Below are positions 8,724 to 17,368 of a stretch of 64,000 nucleotides of DNA, one piece after another. Source of the stretch: Cohaesibacter haloalkalitolerans. Lineage in GTDB: Bacteria > Pseudomonadota > Alphaproteobacteria > Rhizobiales > Cohaesibacteraceae. The first letter of the stretch is position 1, and each line of letters begins with the position of its first letter. Under the pieces are notes generated by a model. The model worked only from the letters and a program-made list of their open reading frames with translations. It did no database searches and had not been told where the DNA came from. The translations under genes were made by a program, and so were the position numbers. The DNA lies in the NCBI RefSeq assembly GCF_003574655.1, contig NZ_QNUM01000002.1, positions 186,001 through 250,000 of the forward strand, read 5' to 3'.

Positions 8724-10080
8724 CGGTCATTCCCTCGATCAGAATGGACGGTGCGTTGACGGCATGCTCAAAGGAAAGGTCATCGGCCGTGATCACCCGT
8801 GCAAACATGTCGATCAGGTTACCGGCGATCGTGATTTCGGAAACGGCTTCAGCCAGCTTGCCATCCTTGATGCGAATGCCGGAAGCGCCGCGGGAATAGT
8901 CGCCCGTCACGCCGTTGACCCCATGGCCGATCAGGTCGGTGACATAAACCCCGTCCTTGATGCCGGAAATCAGCTGTTCCTTGGTGTGGGATCCAGCTTC
9001 CAGTCGCAGGTTGGTTGTCGAGGGATAGGGGTTGGCGCCCGAGCGCGAGGCACGGCCATTGGTCTTCAGCCCCAGCTCGGCAGCGGTTGCGCTGTCCAGA
9101 ACCCACTGGTTGAGATAGCCGTCTTCCACCAGCGCCAACGGCTGACAATCAACCCCTTCGCCGTCGAATGGCCGCGAGCCCAGACCGCGCCGCAGCGTCG
9201 GGTCATCATTAATAAAGACACCAGCGGGAAATATGCGCCGCCCCAGTTTGCCGTTGAGGAAGGATGTGTGGCGCGCGATGGCAGCCCCATTGATGGCGGA
9301 GGCGAAATGACCGACCAGTGTTGTTGCCACACGCGGCTCGAACAGAATGTCATAGGTGCCGGTCTCAATCTTGGCAGGATTGAGCCGTTCGACGGCCCGC
9401 TCCCCTGCCCGACGCCCGACAAGGCTCGGCTCGCGCAGGTCGTCCCGGTGCACCGCCGCCGAGAAGGAATAGTCGCGTTCCATGGTGGTGCCCGAACCGG
9501 CAATCGCTGTCACGGAAAAGGAAATGCGCGAAGACATATAGGAGCCAACGAACCCGTGCGAGGTTGCCAGCACCGCGCCACCGAGGAAATGCCCGGCGGC
9601 AGCGCCCCCAGATTTGGTTACCCCATTGACAGCCATGGCCGCTTCTTCAGCCTCTTCCACCATGCGGGTCAAATCTTCCGAGGTGGGAATGTTCATGTCG
9701 GCAGGGTCGAGAGCCTTGATGCGCGCCTCGACCAGAGATGGCTCCATCAGATCGCTGCGCGCCGCAAGGCGGGCAAAGGGATCCGGCGGAGACATATGCG
9801 CCATGGCCACCGCTCGTTCCGCCAGCTTGGTCAGGATATCCATATCATCGGTGGTATTGGTCGAAATCGATGCCTTGCACCCATCGATGAACACCCGAAG
9901 CGCCATGGAGTCATTTTCGGAATGCTCATTTTCTTCCAAAGCGCCATCGCGCAGTCCAACGGAGCTGGAGATCGCCCGGGCGGCAACGGCGTCGGCGGAA
10001 TCGGCTCCGGCCTTCATGGCCGCCTTGACCAGATGGTGGGCTCTTTCCTCTATGACGGATTGATCGAGAAGGTCTGACAT
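8710..10080 (-). CDS. pmbA: TldD/PmbA family metalloprotease-associated protein
   Basis: PmbA (TldE) subunit of the TldD/TldE proteolytic complex, known for microcin maturation and CcdA degradation in E. coli. The family pattern is evident: an N-terminal alpha/beta domain with a VSLRDGxxE-like VGLRDGALEENEHSE, a central SGGAAAGHFLGGAV region, and the C-terminal RGASGIRIKDGKLAEAVSEITIAGNL motif. PmbA lacks the HExxxH metal motif of TldD, and none is seen here; a tldD partner is not in the window. 456 aa is normal. It leads the minus-strand cluster and overlaps the next gene. Confidence 0.93.
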   Translation of the reverse strand: MSDLLDQSVIEERAHHLVKAAMKAGADSADAVAARAISSSVGLRDGALEENEHSENDSMALRVFIDGCKASISTNTTDDMDILTKLAERAVAMAHMSPPDPFARLAARSDLMEPSLVEARIKALDPADMNIPTSEDLTRMVEEAEEAAMAVNGVTKSGGAAAGHFLGGAVLATSHGFVGSYMSSRISFSVTAIAGSGTTMERDYSFSAAVHRDDLREPSLVGRRAGERAVERLNPAKIETGTYDILFEPRVATTLVGHFASAINGAAIARHTSFLNGKLGRRIFPAGVFINDDPTLRRGLGSRPFDGEGVDCQPLALVEDGYLNQWVLDSATAAELGLKTNGRASRSGANPYPSTTNLRLEAGSHTKEQLISGIKDGVYVTDLIGHGVNGVTGDYSRGASGIRIKDGKLAEAVSEITIAGNLIDMFARVITADDLSFEHAVNAPSILIEGMTVAGR

Positions 10081-10367
10081 GAACTATTGTCTTCTGCTTG
10101 AGCTGGTGGAGCGCAAAAAAATATCGCTTTCTCTATGTCTTAGGGACTTGCAGCGGCTTGAGCAAGTAAAAAGGCATACAAGCCCTTGCCACAATCTGGG
10201 GGAAACTGGTTGCCAAAAGGTGAAGATTCACCCCCGGTAATATTTCACTAACCCTATATAATATCACGTTTTTTTAACCCTGCTAATTAAGCAAATAATG
10301 AAGCCTCTCTGGTAGCCTGAGCCTATTCAAAAGAAGCACCCTGAATGGGGCTCGAAGGAGAAGGCAC
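10081..10367. other. Divergent promoter region pmbA / DUF6101-like
   Basis: 287 bp between divergent genes. Moderately AT-rich around 10240-10310, with a TATAAT hexamer at 10257-10262 on the plus strand but no good -35 at the proper spacing. Probably contains both promoters; the exact sites are not resolved. Confidence 0.4.
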
Positions 10368-11015
10368 GTGAGGCGTCAAGAAAATCAGAAATACACGGAA
10401 GCCATTTCCTACCAGGCTGTAGGGGCCGCACGCATCGACCCACACAATCTGGCCAAATACTTCCAATCCGGCGAGATCCGCACCAAGGCGGCCAAATTGA
10501 GCGGTTTCAGCGAAACAGCCCTGTTTGGAGCCCATGTGCCCGGCATCGCGCAGATCAAGGCCAATCAGGTTCTGGTGGAATGCAACCTCAACTGCGGGCT
10601 GCCACTCATCGTCCGCGTTCCACTGTCCTATTACAAGGGCATCGGTGCCCGCTTCATCGTCGGCAAGCGCGAAGGCAATCCGCTGATCTGCATCCTTGAA
10701 CTGGTTCATGAAGACCCCAACCTGACCCTGCCATTGATGGTCAGCACGGATCTTGAGGATGCAGCCGTCGACTGGCAGAGCTGGTCCAAACGCTACAATC
10801 TGGCCATGTTGCACAAGCCACTCGGCGCAGGCGACTATGAAGTCGCGTCGGATCAGGATGGCCCTCTGTCCGATCTCGTCAAGGGACCGCAGATGGCGCG
10901 CCGCCCCCATGCTCAATTCGCGATCCGTCGCCCCCGTTTCCTGACCCGCCGCAAGGTCGGTGTGGCCGGTTCCCTGCCGCGCTTTGAAGGGCGCGAGATC
11001 ATCGCCCGCAACTAG
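10368..11015 (+). CDS. Conserved hypothetical protein, DUF6101-like
   Basis: A 215-residue soluble protein with no signal peptide or membrane helix. It starts at GTG 10368 after a strong GAAGGAGAAGG site. The pattern (RIDPHNLAKYF near the N-terminus, a middle VLVECNLNCGLPLIVRVPLSYYKGIGARF stretch, HEDPNLTLPLMV, and a basic C-terminus RRPRFLTRRKVG) resembles a Hyphomicrobiales-restricted family I associate with DUF6101. No catalytic motif is visible. The gene is monocistronic, diverges from pmbA and ends at a clear terminator. Function unknown. Confidence 0.65.
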   Translation: MRRQENQKYTEAISYQAVGAARIDPHNLAKYFQSGEIRTKAAKLSGFSETALFGAHVPGIAQIKANQVLVECNLNCGLPLIVRVPLSYYKGIGARFIVGKREGNPLICILELVHEDPNLTLPLMVSTDLEDAAVDWQSWSKRYNLAMLHKPLGAGDYEVASDQDGPLSDLVKGPQMARRPHAQFAIRRPRFLTRRKVGVAGSLPRFEGREIIARN

Positions 11016-11054
11016 GCGCAACCGAACCGCAAAAGTGGGAAACAGATTTCAATG

Positions 11055-11081
11055 GAGGGCCGCATGGCCCTCTTTTCGTTT
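11055..11081 (+). terminator. Terminator after DUF6101-like gene
   Basis: Stem GAGGGCC / GGCCCTC with a GCAT loop, followed by TTTTCGTTT, 40 bp after the stop codon. Confidence 0.75.
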
Positions 11082-11159
11082 GGCACATGTCAGTGGTACG
11101 GCTTTCCATCCGCGTCGACACACGGATGCGGGTTGTTCAGCCAATCTCTCAGGAAAAGA

Positions 11160-11846
11160 TCAGTTGCAGGCCATTTGCAAAGGCGCCACGGCGGCGGTGT
11201 CGATGGTGTAGGCAACCTTTTGCGGCTGCATTGTCAGTCGCGTGAGCGTTGCAGGCATCGCGCTGGCGCTCTGCCCGGGCAATGAAGAGCAAGGGCCTGC
11301 CGCGCTCTGCGTCCGCGAGCGCAGCTCGTTGTAGCGGTCTATCTGGTCCGGCCTCAGAATGGTCAAGGTCTGCAAGTGGGCGGACAGATGAATATAGCGG
11401 AGTTTGCGCCGGGATTCCTCGATATATCCAAGCGCCGTCTGCAGCAGGCCATCATTGATATTGCCAGAGCGAAACTCTTTCTCAAGCTTGGCTTCCTGAG
11501 CCAGATAGCTCCGCCCTTCCTTTTGCGCCTCTTCGGTTGTGCGCTCATCAACGGCCTGCAACTCCTTGACCTGCTCCGCATCGAGCGGAATCCTGTCCTT
11601 CAGTTCCAGAAGACTAGCTGGTCCCGGAACACCGTTCAGTTCGGCAGCATCGGCAAAATTCGCGCCATTTCCCTGTTTCAGAGCCCGCACAGCCTCCTGA
11701 TCAAGACTACGGATCTTGACGCTGTTCTTTTCTGCCGCTTTGGTGCGCTCGTCGCCGGGAGCGACGGCAGTCATCGCTTCCAACGGAATAAGAACAGCCA
11801 GAAAGGCCCCGACGCAAAAGGTCGGAAGCAGCGGTGTCAAGGGCAT
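11160..11846 (-). CDS. Periplasmic Spy/CpxP-like protein (LTxxQ family)
   Basis: A 228-residue protein with an N-terminal hydrophobic segment (residues 5-25) that looks like a signal peptide, so probably periplasmic. The body is helical and charged. It carries two LTxxQ-like motifs, LDAEQVKEL and LRPDQIDRYNELR, the hallmark of the Spy/CpxP/heavy-metal-resistance family of ATP-independent chaperones and zinc or copper sensors. Alpha-proteobacterial proteins of this type often lie near metal genes; the HMA copper-chaperone-like gene is about 1.1 kb away. The C-terminal 45 residues are not helical in appearance and hold two cysteines. Function inferred from family pattern only. Confidence 0.6.
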   Translation of the reverse strand: MPLTPLLPTFCVGAFLAVLIPLEAMTAVAPGDERTKAAEKNSVKIRSLDQEAVRALKQGNGANFADAAELNGVPGPASLLELKDRIPLDAEQVKELQAVDERTTEEAQKEGRSYLAQEAKLEKEFRSGNINDGLLQTALGYIEESRRKLRYIHLSAHLQTLTILRPDQIDRYNELRSRTQSAAGPCSSLPGQSASAMPATLTRLTMQPQKVAYTIDTAAVAPLQMACN

Positions 11847-12006
11847 ATGAAGCCTCAGTCAGGACAAGGTTCAGATTACCAGTAATAAAACATAGGTATT
11901 ATCACCTGGCAAACTCAACATAGGGCGAAGACGCCGCCTTTGACACGGGAAATCCCCTGAGAGCCCGGAAAAGCAGCCAGAGAGCCGGAAGAGATAAAAG
12001 GGGCCA

Positions 12007-12843
12007 TCAACGGTCCAACAGGCGCCCCAGACTGGTCTTCACCTCGTCCTTGGTGCGTTTGCTTGCCGCCAGAATGTCGGCTGCCTTGAGAAAGTCGAGC
12101 GGACGGAATGCATCGACGCGCGGGCGCACCAGCAGATCGGGCTTGTCGTGACGCATCTTTTCGCGCTGGATCGTCTGCATCAGCACCTGCGTTGCGCCAA
12201 AGCCCATTTCAAACGACCCGATCCTGTTGTCCGCAGGCCTTTGCGGAAGGCCGACAACATCAACAGCGATGACGATATCGGCCTTCTTGCGTACATGGTC
12301 CACCGGCATGGGATTGACGCAGCCGCCATCGATTAACAGCCGACTGTCGATCTCGATGGGGCGGAACAGGGCGGGGATGGCGATGGACGCGGCCAGTGCC
12401 TGGCCAACAGCCCCCTTGTCGAAAATGACTTCCTCACCGGAGAAATAGTCAGTCGCGCTGAGACTGACAGGAATCTTCAGCTCACTGAAATCCGCCTTGA
12501 TTTCGTGCGGCAGGAAGGTTTCGACAATCCAGTGGGGATCGAGCTGTGTCCAGCTGGCCATCGGGTTCTGCAAGGTGAACATTTGCGAGAGACTTTTGGG
12601 CCTGTGTTTCCAGAAGCGGGACAGCACTTCGCCGGTATTGCTGAACAGCGCCAGCATATAATCATGCAAATCCTTGCCGCTCATCCCCGAGGCATAGCAG
12701 GTCGCCGCAAGGGCTCCAATGGATGTGCCGGACAGGGCCACCGGTGTAACGCCGAGTTCGTCCAGAGCTTCCATGACCCAGATATGGGAAATGCCGCGTG
12801 CGCCACCGCCACCGAAGGCCACCGCTACCGTCTTCTCGCTCAT
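12007..12843 (-). CDS. Patatin-like phospholipase, RssA/NTE type
   Basis: Serine lipid hydrolase with a Ser-Asp dyad. The oxyanion-hole motif GGGGARG (residues 11-17), the nucleophile motif GTSIG (39-43, Ser41) and the DGG motif with Asp172 are all present and in order. ATG 12843 (MSEKTVAVAF) is preceded by AGAGGCGGACGG; an upstream ATG at 12897 would add 18 basic residues and has no ribosome-binding site. 278 aa matches single-domain RssA-like proteins. No signal peptide, so probably cytoplasmic or membrane-peripheral. It diverges from the HMA protein gene with about 120 bp between starts. Substrate unknown. Confidence 0.92.
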   Translation of the reverse strand: MSEKTVAVAFGGGGARGISHIWVMEALDELGVTPVALSGTSIGALAATCYASGMSGKDLHDYMLALFSNTGEVLSRFWKHRPKSLSQMFTLQNPMASWTQLDPHWIVETFLPHEIKADFSELKIPVSLSATDYFSGEEVIFDKGAVGQALAASIAIPALFRPIEIDSRLLIDGGCVNPMPVDHVRKKADIVIAVDVVGLPQRPADNRIGSFEMGFGATQVLMQTIQREKMRHDKPDLLVRPRVDAFRPLDFLKAADILAASKRTKDEVKTSLGRLLDR

Positions 12844-12964
12844 CCGTCCGCCTCTTTGGTTTTTTGCATGCCATTTGTGATGGCAAGGCCATTGCATGCC
12901 GCGCAGGCAATAAATATATTTTTCCTATTCAACTTTAACAGATCAAACAACAGAGACCCTTGTC

Positions 12965-13162
12965 ATGATCAAACTGAACGTACAGGAAATGTCCTGCGGC
13001 GGCTGCGTCAAATCTGTCACAGAAGCCGTCAAGAGCGTCGATGCCTCTGCCGAAGTCGACGCCAGCCTCGAAACAGGCGCGGTCACCGTGGAGTCCGGAG
13101 CCGATCCTGAAGCCATTCGCTCAGCCATCGAAGAAGCCGGTTTCCCGGCAGCTCTGGCGTAA
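12965..13162 (+). CDS. Heavy-metal-associated (HMA) protein, CopZ-like copper chaperone
   Basis: A 65-residue ferredoxin-fold metal-binding protein. The MxCxxC site is MSCGGC with Cys11 and Cys14, followed by KSVTEAVKSVDASAEVDASLETGAVTVES, the usual beta-alpha-beta pattern. Known CopZ/Atx1-like proteins carry Cu(I) to P-type ATPases. No copper ATPase or CueR-type regulator is in the window, so its partner is elsewhere. The glycine pair between the cysteines is common in alphaproteobacterial copper chaperones. Confidence 0.9.
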   Translation: MIKLNVQEMSCGGCVKSVTEAVKSVDASAEVDASLETGAVTVESGADPEAIRSAIEEAGFPAALA

Positions 13163-13634
13163 CAACGCCCCGCCACCAGACGCATCACAGGCGACGGGAC
13201 GCTCCCGGACGTCTGTCCATGCGATCCCCCTCAAGAACGGCTGGACCTTTCCGAAATGCCCGGCCATTCCATCCCCTCAGGGTTTGTGCCCCAGTCATGA
13301 CACGGGCATAGCCCAATCACAACACAGGCATAGCTTCAATCATAACACGGGCACGCCTACATCATTGCAGCCCTTTCTTGCCCCGAGCCCAGATTTTGCC
13401 GCCACTCACGCGGGAAACTTCCGGAACATTTTTATCTGACCCTGTTTAAAAACGTGCCCGTAGGCTGGCTCCCCGCTCGTCGGCAAGGGTTTGCACACCA
13501 TAATTTTGCCTTTTTTTTGCAGAATGCGGCAAAAAGACCCGTTAAATCCCCTCCCGTGCCCAAATGAAAAGACTTTGTTTACTCTGTTTGCGCAACATGG
13601 TTGCCGAAGACAATTCAGTAGGGGTGTTCAAATC
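13163..13634. other. 472-bp intergenic region before the sigma-54 activator
   Basis: No gene recognised. It holds three imperfect tandem copies of a 22-23 bp unit (13295-13361). The last 150 bp are AT-richer, with a run of eight T residues near 13510. The promoter for the downstream activator should lie here. Confidence 0.5.
13295..13361. repeat. Three imperfect 22-23 bp tandem repeats
   Basis: Units begin at 13295, 13317 and 13340 and share the pattern TCAnnACACnGGCA(TAGC), with lengths 22, 23 and 22 bp. They lie in the intergenic region about 275 bp upstream of the activator gene. Confidence 0.65.
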
Positions 13635-15128
13635 ATGTCATCAGGACCTGCGGATCTCAATTCCGTCCGCATCGCAGTCGTTAGTTCTGATCCAGCATTT
13701 CGCCGCATGATCAACGATCAATTGACGGGGTTGCTTGAAGACAAGCTCAAGCAGCCATGCGACATTCAGATGTTTGACGACAAAGCCCCGGCCAGTTTCC
13801 TCATGGAGCCGGCTTGCGCCCTCATCACGTTTGAAGATGAGGAAGAACTGAAGGTCCTGTCCCGTCTTGCCAGCCGCCACCCCAACATGCTGCTTCTGGC
13901 CCTGAGCGGAAATGGCTCGGTGTCCCGCGCGGTTGCCTCGATGCAGGCTGGTGCCCATGATTTCATCGCCCGGCCAGTATCGGCCGACGTGCTGAGCAGC
14001 CGGATGAGTGAAATGATCGCCCATCACCGCCCTGCCCCACGCAGCGATATCGTCCTCTCTTCCCGCCCCACAGCCGCCTCGACACCCGATGGCATGGGCG
14101 CGTCCCGTGCGCAGGACCAGTCATCCGATTTCGAGATCATGCGCGATTTCGAGGGCTTCATTGGCAAGTCCCCGGCCATGCACGGGGTCTATGACCAGAT
14201 CATGCGGATCGCCGGTTCAAAGGCCCCCGTATTCATCACCGGGGAATCGGGCACCGGCAAGGAAGTCTGCGCCCAGGCATTGCATGCCCGTTCGTCGCGC
14301 AGTTCCGGCCCGTTCATTGCCATCAACTGCAGTGCCATTCCAGCAGATCTGATGGAATCGGAAGTTTTCGGCCACATGCGTGGCGCGTTCACCGGGGCCA
14401 ATGACGACCGCAAGGGTGCGGCAGAGTTGGCCGACGGCGGCACGCTTTTCCTTGATGAGATTGGCGAAATGCCGCTCGATCTGCAGGCCAAGCTGCTGCG
14501 CCTCATCCAGACCGGCAGCCTGCGCCGGGTTGGTGGCAGTCAGGAAATTTCTCTCAACATCCGCTTCATCGCCGCCACCAATCGCGATCCGCTTGAGGAA
14601 GTGCGGGCCGGCCGGTTCCGTGAAGACCTGTTCTATCGCATGCATGTGCTGCCGATCCATCTGCCACCGCTGCGCGACCGCTCCGGCGATATCGTGCCGC
14701 TGGCCAAGAGCTTCCTCAATCAATATGCCCATGAGGAAGGCAAGAGCTTCCGCATCTTCAGCACGGAAGCCGAGCGCATGCTGGAAGCCTATCGCTGGCC
14801 GGGCAACGTGCGCCAGCTGCAAAACGCCATTCGCCGCCTGACCGTGATGTATGACGGCACGGTGGTTGAGCCGGATCATCTGCCAGACCTGTTGCATTCG
14901 GACGACAGCTTCGAGCGCGACCTCAACCGCGCCATCAGCGACCTGCGCCAGATGGGCGCGGCGATGTCCGATGCGATTCAGCCATTCTGGCAACAGGAAA
15001 AGCAGATCATCGAAGGGGCTCTCAGCCATTTTGACGGCAATATCTCCCGCGCCGCAGCCGCGCTGGAAATCAGCCCCTCGACAATCTATCGCAAACGCAT
15101 GAGCTGGGCCCAGAAGGAGCCCGCCTGA
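13635..15128 (+). CDS. Sigma-54-dependent transcriptional activator with degenerate receiver domain
   Basis: Enhancer-binding protein for sigma-54 RNA polymerase. Domain order: receiver-like domain (about 10-130), AAA+ domain with Walker A GESGTGKE (203-210), the sigma-54 contact motif GAFTGA (250-255) and Walker B LFLDEIGE (271-278), then a Fis-type helix-turn-helix (SRAAAALEISPSTIYRKR) at the end. The receiver lacks the usual acidic pair (VVSSDP), has ITFEDEEEL where the phosphorylated Asp region should be, and has Arg in place of the conserved Lys (FIARPVS). Classical phosphorylation is therefore unlikely. ATG 13635 follows TAGGGGTGTTCAA; an in-frame upstream ATG at 13491 is less likely. 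Target genes are not evident. Confidence 0.92.
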   Translation: MSSGPADLNSVRIAVVSSDPAFRRMINDQLTGLLEDKLKQPCDIQMFDDKAPASFLMEPACALITFEDEEELKVLSRLASRHPNMLLLALSGNGSVSRAVASMQAGAHDFIARPVSADVLSSRMSEMIAHHRPAPRSDIVLSSRPTAASTPDGMGASRAQDQSSDFEIMRDFEGFIGKSPAMHGVYDQIMRIAGSKAPVFITGESGTGKEVCAQALHARSSRSSGPFIAINCSAIPADLMESEVFGHMRGAFTGANDDRKGAAELADGGTLFLDEIGEMPLDLQAKLLRLIQTGSLRRVGGSQEISLNIRFIAATNRDPLEEVRAGRFREDLFYRMHVLPIHLPPLRDRSGDIVPLAKSFLNQYAHEEGKSFRIFSTEAERMLEAYRWPGNVRQLQNAIRRLTVMYDGTVVEPDHLPDLLHSDDSFERDLNRAISDLRQMGAAMSDAIQPFWQQEKQIIEGALSHFDGNISRAAAALEISPSTIYRKRMSWAQKEPA

Positions 15129-15441
15129 CGTCCTGATCCCGCCCCGCCATCAAGCCATGTGCCTTGCTGATTCCGTCAGCGGGCAAGCAATCACGGGCGA
15201 AATGATTCACAGCCAGCCGCCTGCTGCGGCCCCTTCCCGATTGCGCTCATCCGCCGTGCAGGCGTGGGCATGACGAGCGATTGCCAAGTTTTTCTGTTCC
15301 GTTTCGGCCAGATTTGCAGCCTGATTGGCTCTTCATCCGGCGTCATCCCCGTCTTCTGTTTCATAAAAGGCGATAACATCTCGACAGATGACCCCAACGT
15401 CTTTAAGAGTCGGAGCTATCGGGTACGAGAGAGACAAGTGC
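15129..15441. other. Intergenic region, nothing recognised
   Basis: About 310 bp between the sigma-54 activator and a small hypothetical gene. No hairpin with a T-tract, repeat or small gene stood out. Confidence 0.3.
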
Positions 15442-15708
15442 ATGATTTTCTGTGTTCAGGGTAGGGCCAGCGAAGCCCCCAAACCGCCGCAAACGCAACC
15501 GCAGCGCCGCAACTTCATTGTCGCCATCGACAGTGAACACGCCGGTTTTGCGCGGGAAACCGCCAAGCAGGTGTTGATCAAGGCGGGATATAATTTCATT
15601 ACCGTTTCCCGCGTGCTTCGGGCTGGCCCCGATGTGCAGGATCCTGCGCTTGCCGAGATTGTTGATCAGGCTCGCCGCAACGGCATCGGCATCGCCATCT
15701 ATCGCTGA
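15442..15708 (+). CDS. Small conserved-looking hypothetical protein
   Basis: An 88-residue protein starting MIFCVQGRASE, preceded by GAGAGAGACAAG. The body (NFIVAIDSEHAGFARETAKQ, LIKAGYNFITVSRVL, DPALAEIVDQARRNGIGIAIYR) has alternating strand and helix character like a small Rossmann-like or receiver-like alpha/beta fold. I do not recognise a family. Codon use matches neighbours, and a hairpin follows the stop, so I believe it is a real gene. A longer start at 15388 is possible. Function unknown. Confidence 0.6.
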   Translation: MIFCVQGRASEAPKPPQTQPQRRNFIVAIDSEHAGFARETAKQVLIKAGYNFITVSRVLRAGPDVQDPALAEIVDQARRNGIGIAIYR

Positions 15709-15733
15709 TCGAGCAGCCGTCCCCTTCCCCAAG

Positions 15734-15770
15734 AGCGCCGAGCCCGAATGGATGATCGGCGCTTCCGTTC
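15734..15770 (+). terminator. Possible weak terminator
   Basis: Stem AGCGCCGA / TCGGCGCT (8 bp, 14-nt loop) followed by TCCGTTCTG, 25 bp after the small hypothetical gene. The T-tract is poor. Confidence 0.45.
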
Positions 15771-15794
15771 TGTCATGACCGAAAGAAGATGCCC

Positions 15795-16286
15795 ATGAGC
15801 TATGCCCTCATTCGTCCCGCCGCCGACACCGATGGCCCGGCAATCAGCAAGCTTATCGCTGATATCTTCGCCGATTATGAGAATTGCCATTTCGTTGCCG
15901 CCGAATATCCCGAACTCGCGCACCCAGCGAGCTACTATGCTGCCATAGGCGGCGAAATGTGGGTAGCAGAACAGGACGGGGAAATCGTCGGTTGCCTTGC
16001 CGTGTCGGAATCGCTAACACCGGGCCTGTTCGAGCTGCACACAGTCTATGTCGCCCAAAAGGCCCGCGGTGAAGGCCTTGCCTGGTCAATGTTCAATCTG
16101 GCCACCGATCTGGTGGACGGCCGCGAGGGCCATGCCATTCGCCTCTGGAGTGACACCCGTTTTCTTGAAGGGCATGCCTTTTACGAAAAAATCGGCTTCA
16201 CCAAGGTGCCGGTCGTGCGGTTCCTGGGCGATGCGTCTGACAGCTGGGAATTCGGCTATCGCCTCGAAGCACAGGACGCAGAGTAG
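15795..16286 (+). CDS. GNAT-family N-acetyltransferase
   Basis: Acetyl-CoA-dependent acetyltransferase of unknown substrate. GNAT features: MWVAEQDGEIVGCLAVSE (strand 3-4), ELHTVYVAQKARGEGLAWSMFNLA (motif A region, with a degenerate Q/RxxGxG/A loop) and the C-terminal FYEKIGFTKVPVV motif B. I chose ATG 15795 because AGAAG sits 6-8 bases before it; an ATG two codons earlier is also possible. 163 aa is a normal single domain. It ends at a bidirectional terminator. Confidence 0.88.
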   Translation: MSYALIRPAADTDGPAISKLIADIFADYENCHFVAAEYPELAHPASYYAAIGGEMWVAEQDGEIVGCLAVSESLTPGLFELHTVYVAQKARGEGLAWSMFNLATDLVDGREGHAIRLWSDTRFLEGHAFYEKIGFTKVPVVRFLGDASDSWEFGYRLEAQDAE

Positions 16287-16323
16287 CGCCACGCCCCAAC
16301 CAGATATCAAAAGCAAAAAGAAA

Positions 16324-16359
16324 CCCGCTGCCCCGAGAACAAGGCAGCGGGTCTTTTTT
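16324..16359. terminator. Bidirectional terminator between GNAT and EF-hand genes
   Basis: Stem CCCGCTGCC / GGCAGCGGG (9 bp) with a 10-nt loop. It is followed by TCTTTTTT on the plus strand and by TTTCTTTTTG on the minus strand, so it can end both the GNAT transcript and the convergent EF-hand transcript. Confidence 0.88.
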
Positions 16360-16423
16360 CAGCAGAAACGGGTGGCACCCGGCCTTAATCCGAGCCGGGT
16401 CGCCTCGCCATTACACCTCGTCA

Positions 16424-17062
16424 TTACTGGGCAGATCCCTCTGATGGTGCCGGAGCTGGCTGCGTCGGAGCTGGCACTGGACCATTCATGAAGCGCGGGC
16501 CGAAGCCTGGACCATATCCCATGCCGCGGCGCGGGCCGTCATTCTGATCAAGCTTGCCGTCGCCATTGCTGTCCATGAAGGCAAACATGGCATCGGCATG
16601 GCTCTTGAGCTCTTCCGGCGTGATCTTGCCACTGGCATCGCTGTCCAGACGCTGGAAGCCGCGAACCATGCGGTTCTGGGTCATCTTCAGCCATTCATTC
16701 TTGAATTCCTCAAGAGAAATGGCGTTATCACCGTCCTTGTCATTTTCGGTGACTTTCGCGGCAAAGCCAGTGTCGACTTCTTCCTTGGTCAGGACGCCGT
16801 CCTTGTTGGCATCAAACTGCTGCAGCATCATGGCGCCACCGAAGGCCGGCCCTGCTGCACGGTTGTAGACGTAGCCACCGGGGCCCATCATGCCGCCACG
16901 CATGCCACCGCGACGGCCCATCCAGGTGCCGTCCTGCTGGTTGTTCCAACCATAGCCACCATAGCCCCAGCCACCGGCTGAAGCCGCGTTCAGTGTAATG
17001 GACGCTGCCGATACGCCAGCGACCAATGCGATTGCGAGTGCAATTTTCGATGCGGTTTTCAT
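16424..17062 (-). CDS. Secreted EF-hand calcium-binding protein 1
   Basis: A 212-residue exported protein. A signal peptide (residues 1-29, ending near NAASAG) is followed by a G/W/Y/M-rich linker (30-80), four EF-hand loops with proper D-x-D/N-x-D/S-G spacing (84-95, 108-119, 140-151, 164-175), and a P/A-rich tail. Loop 2 (DKDGDNAISLEE) has Asn for the usual Gly. Bacterial exported EF-hand proteins of this kind may buffer or sense Ca2+ in the periplasm; no enzyme domain is present. AGAGGAACAAAGAG precedes the ATG. Its leader shares a hairpin and an upstream box with the second EF-hand gene at 17534-18442, suggesting co-regulation rather than an operon. Confidence 0.88.
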   Translation of the reverse strand: MKTASKIALAIALVAGVSAASITLNAASAGGWGYGGYGWNNQQDGTWMGRRGGMRGGMMGPGGYVYNRAAGPAFGGAMMLQQFDANKDGVLTKEEVDTGFAAKVTENDKDGDNAISLEEFKNEWLKMTQNRMVRGFQRLDSDASGKITPEELKSHADAMFAFMDSNGDGKLDQNDGPRRGMGYGPGFGPRFMNGPVPAPTQPAPAPSEGSAQ

Positions 17063-17086
17063 CTCTTTGTTCCTCTAGCAAGCGGC

Positions 17087-17105
17087 AGCCAATTCCTCAT
17101 TGGCT
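17087..17105 (-). promoter_or_regulatory. 5'-UTR hairpin with GAGGA loop, EF-hand gene 1
   Basis: In mRNA sense: AGCCAAT-GAGGA-ATTGGCT, a perfect 7-bp stem with a 5-nt loop presenting GGA, about 25 nt before the start codon. The same hairpin precedes EF-hand gene 2, with a compensatory base-pair change at the stem base (A-T here, G-C there). It resembles CsrA/RsmA-type GGA-loop sites; that role is inference. Confidence 0.65.
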
Positions 17106-17280
17106 TCCAATTTCCATTTCCAGGTCCCCTGGCGGATCAAATCTCTTCGTCCTGCCCGACCTGCAACCGGATGACCGGCACTTCGCCAGCTCGGTCGATG
17201 ATTGTGTCTTGCCCCCAGAATAGTACAATTTTCGGGAGTTTCCGGAGAGTTTTGTCACCCTCTGTGTCAGCATTTTGCTC

Positions 17281-17300
17281 TGATACAGACGGTTACAATT
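17281..17300. promoter_or_regulatory. Tandem GNTACA box upstream of EF-hand gene 1
   Basis: TGATACAGACGGTTACAATT contains GATACA and GTTACA as direct half-sites 10 bp apart, the geometry typical of OmpR/PhoB-family binding sites. A 19/20 identical copy lies at 18669-18688. It lies about 220 bp before the EF-hand start. The probable binder is the adjacent response regulator (inference). Confidence 0.6.
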
Positions 17301-17368
17301 CATCTCCGGTTATCCCCCGCACCCTTGTCGTGACGTCTGCTCAACGGCGGAAAAAGCCTCGAAACAAA

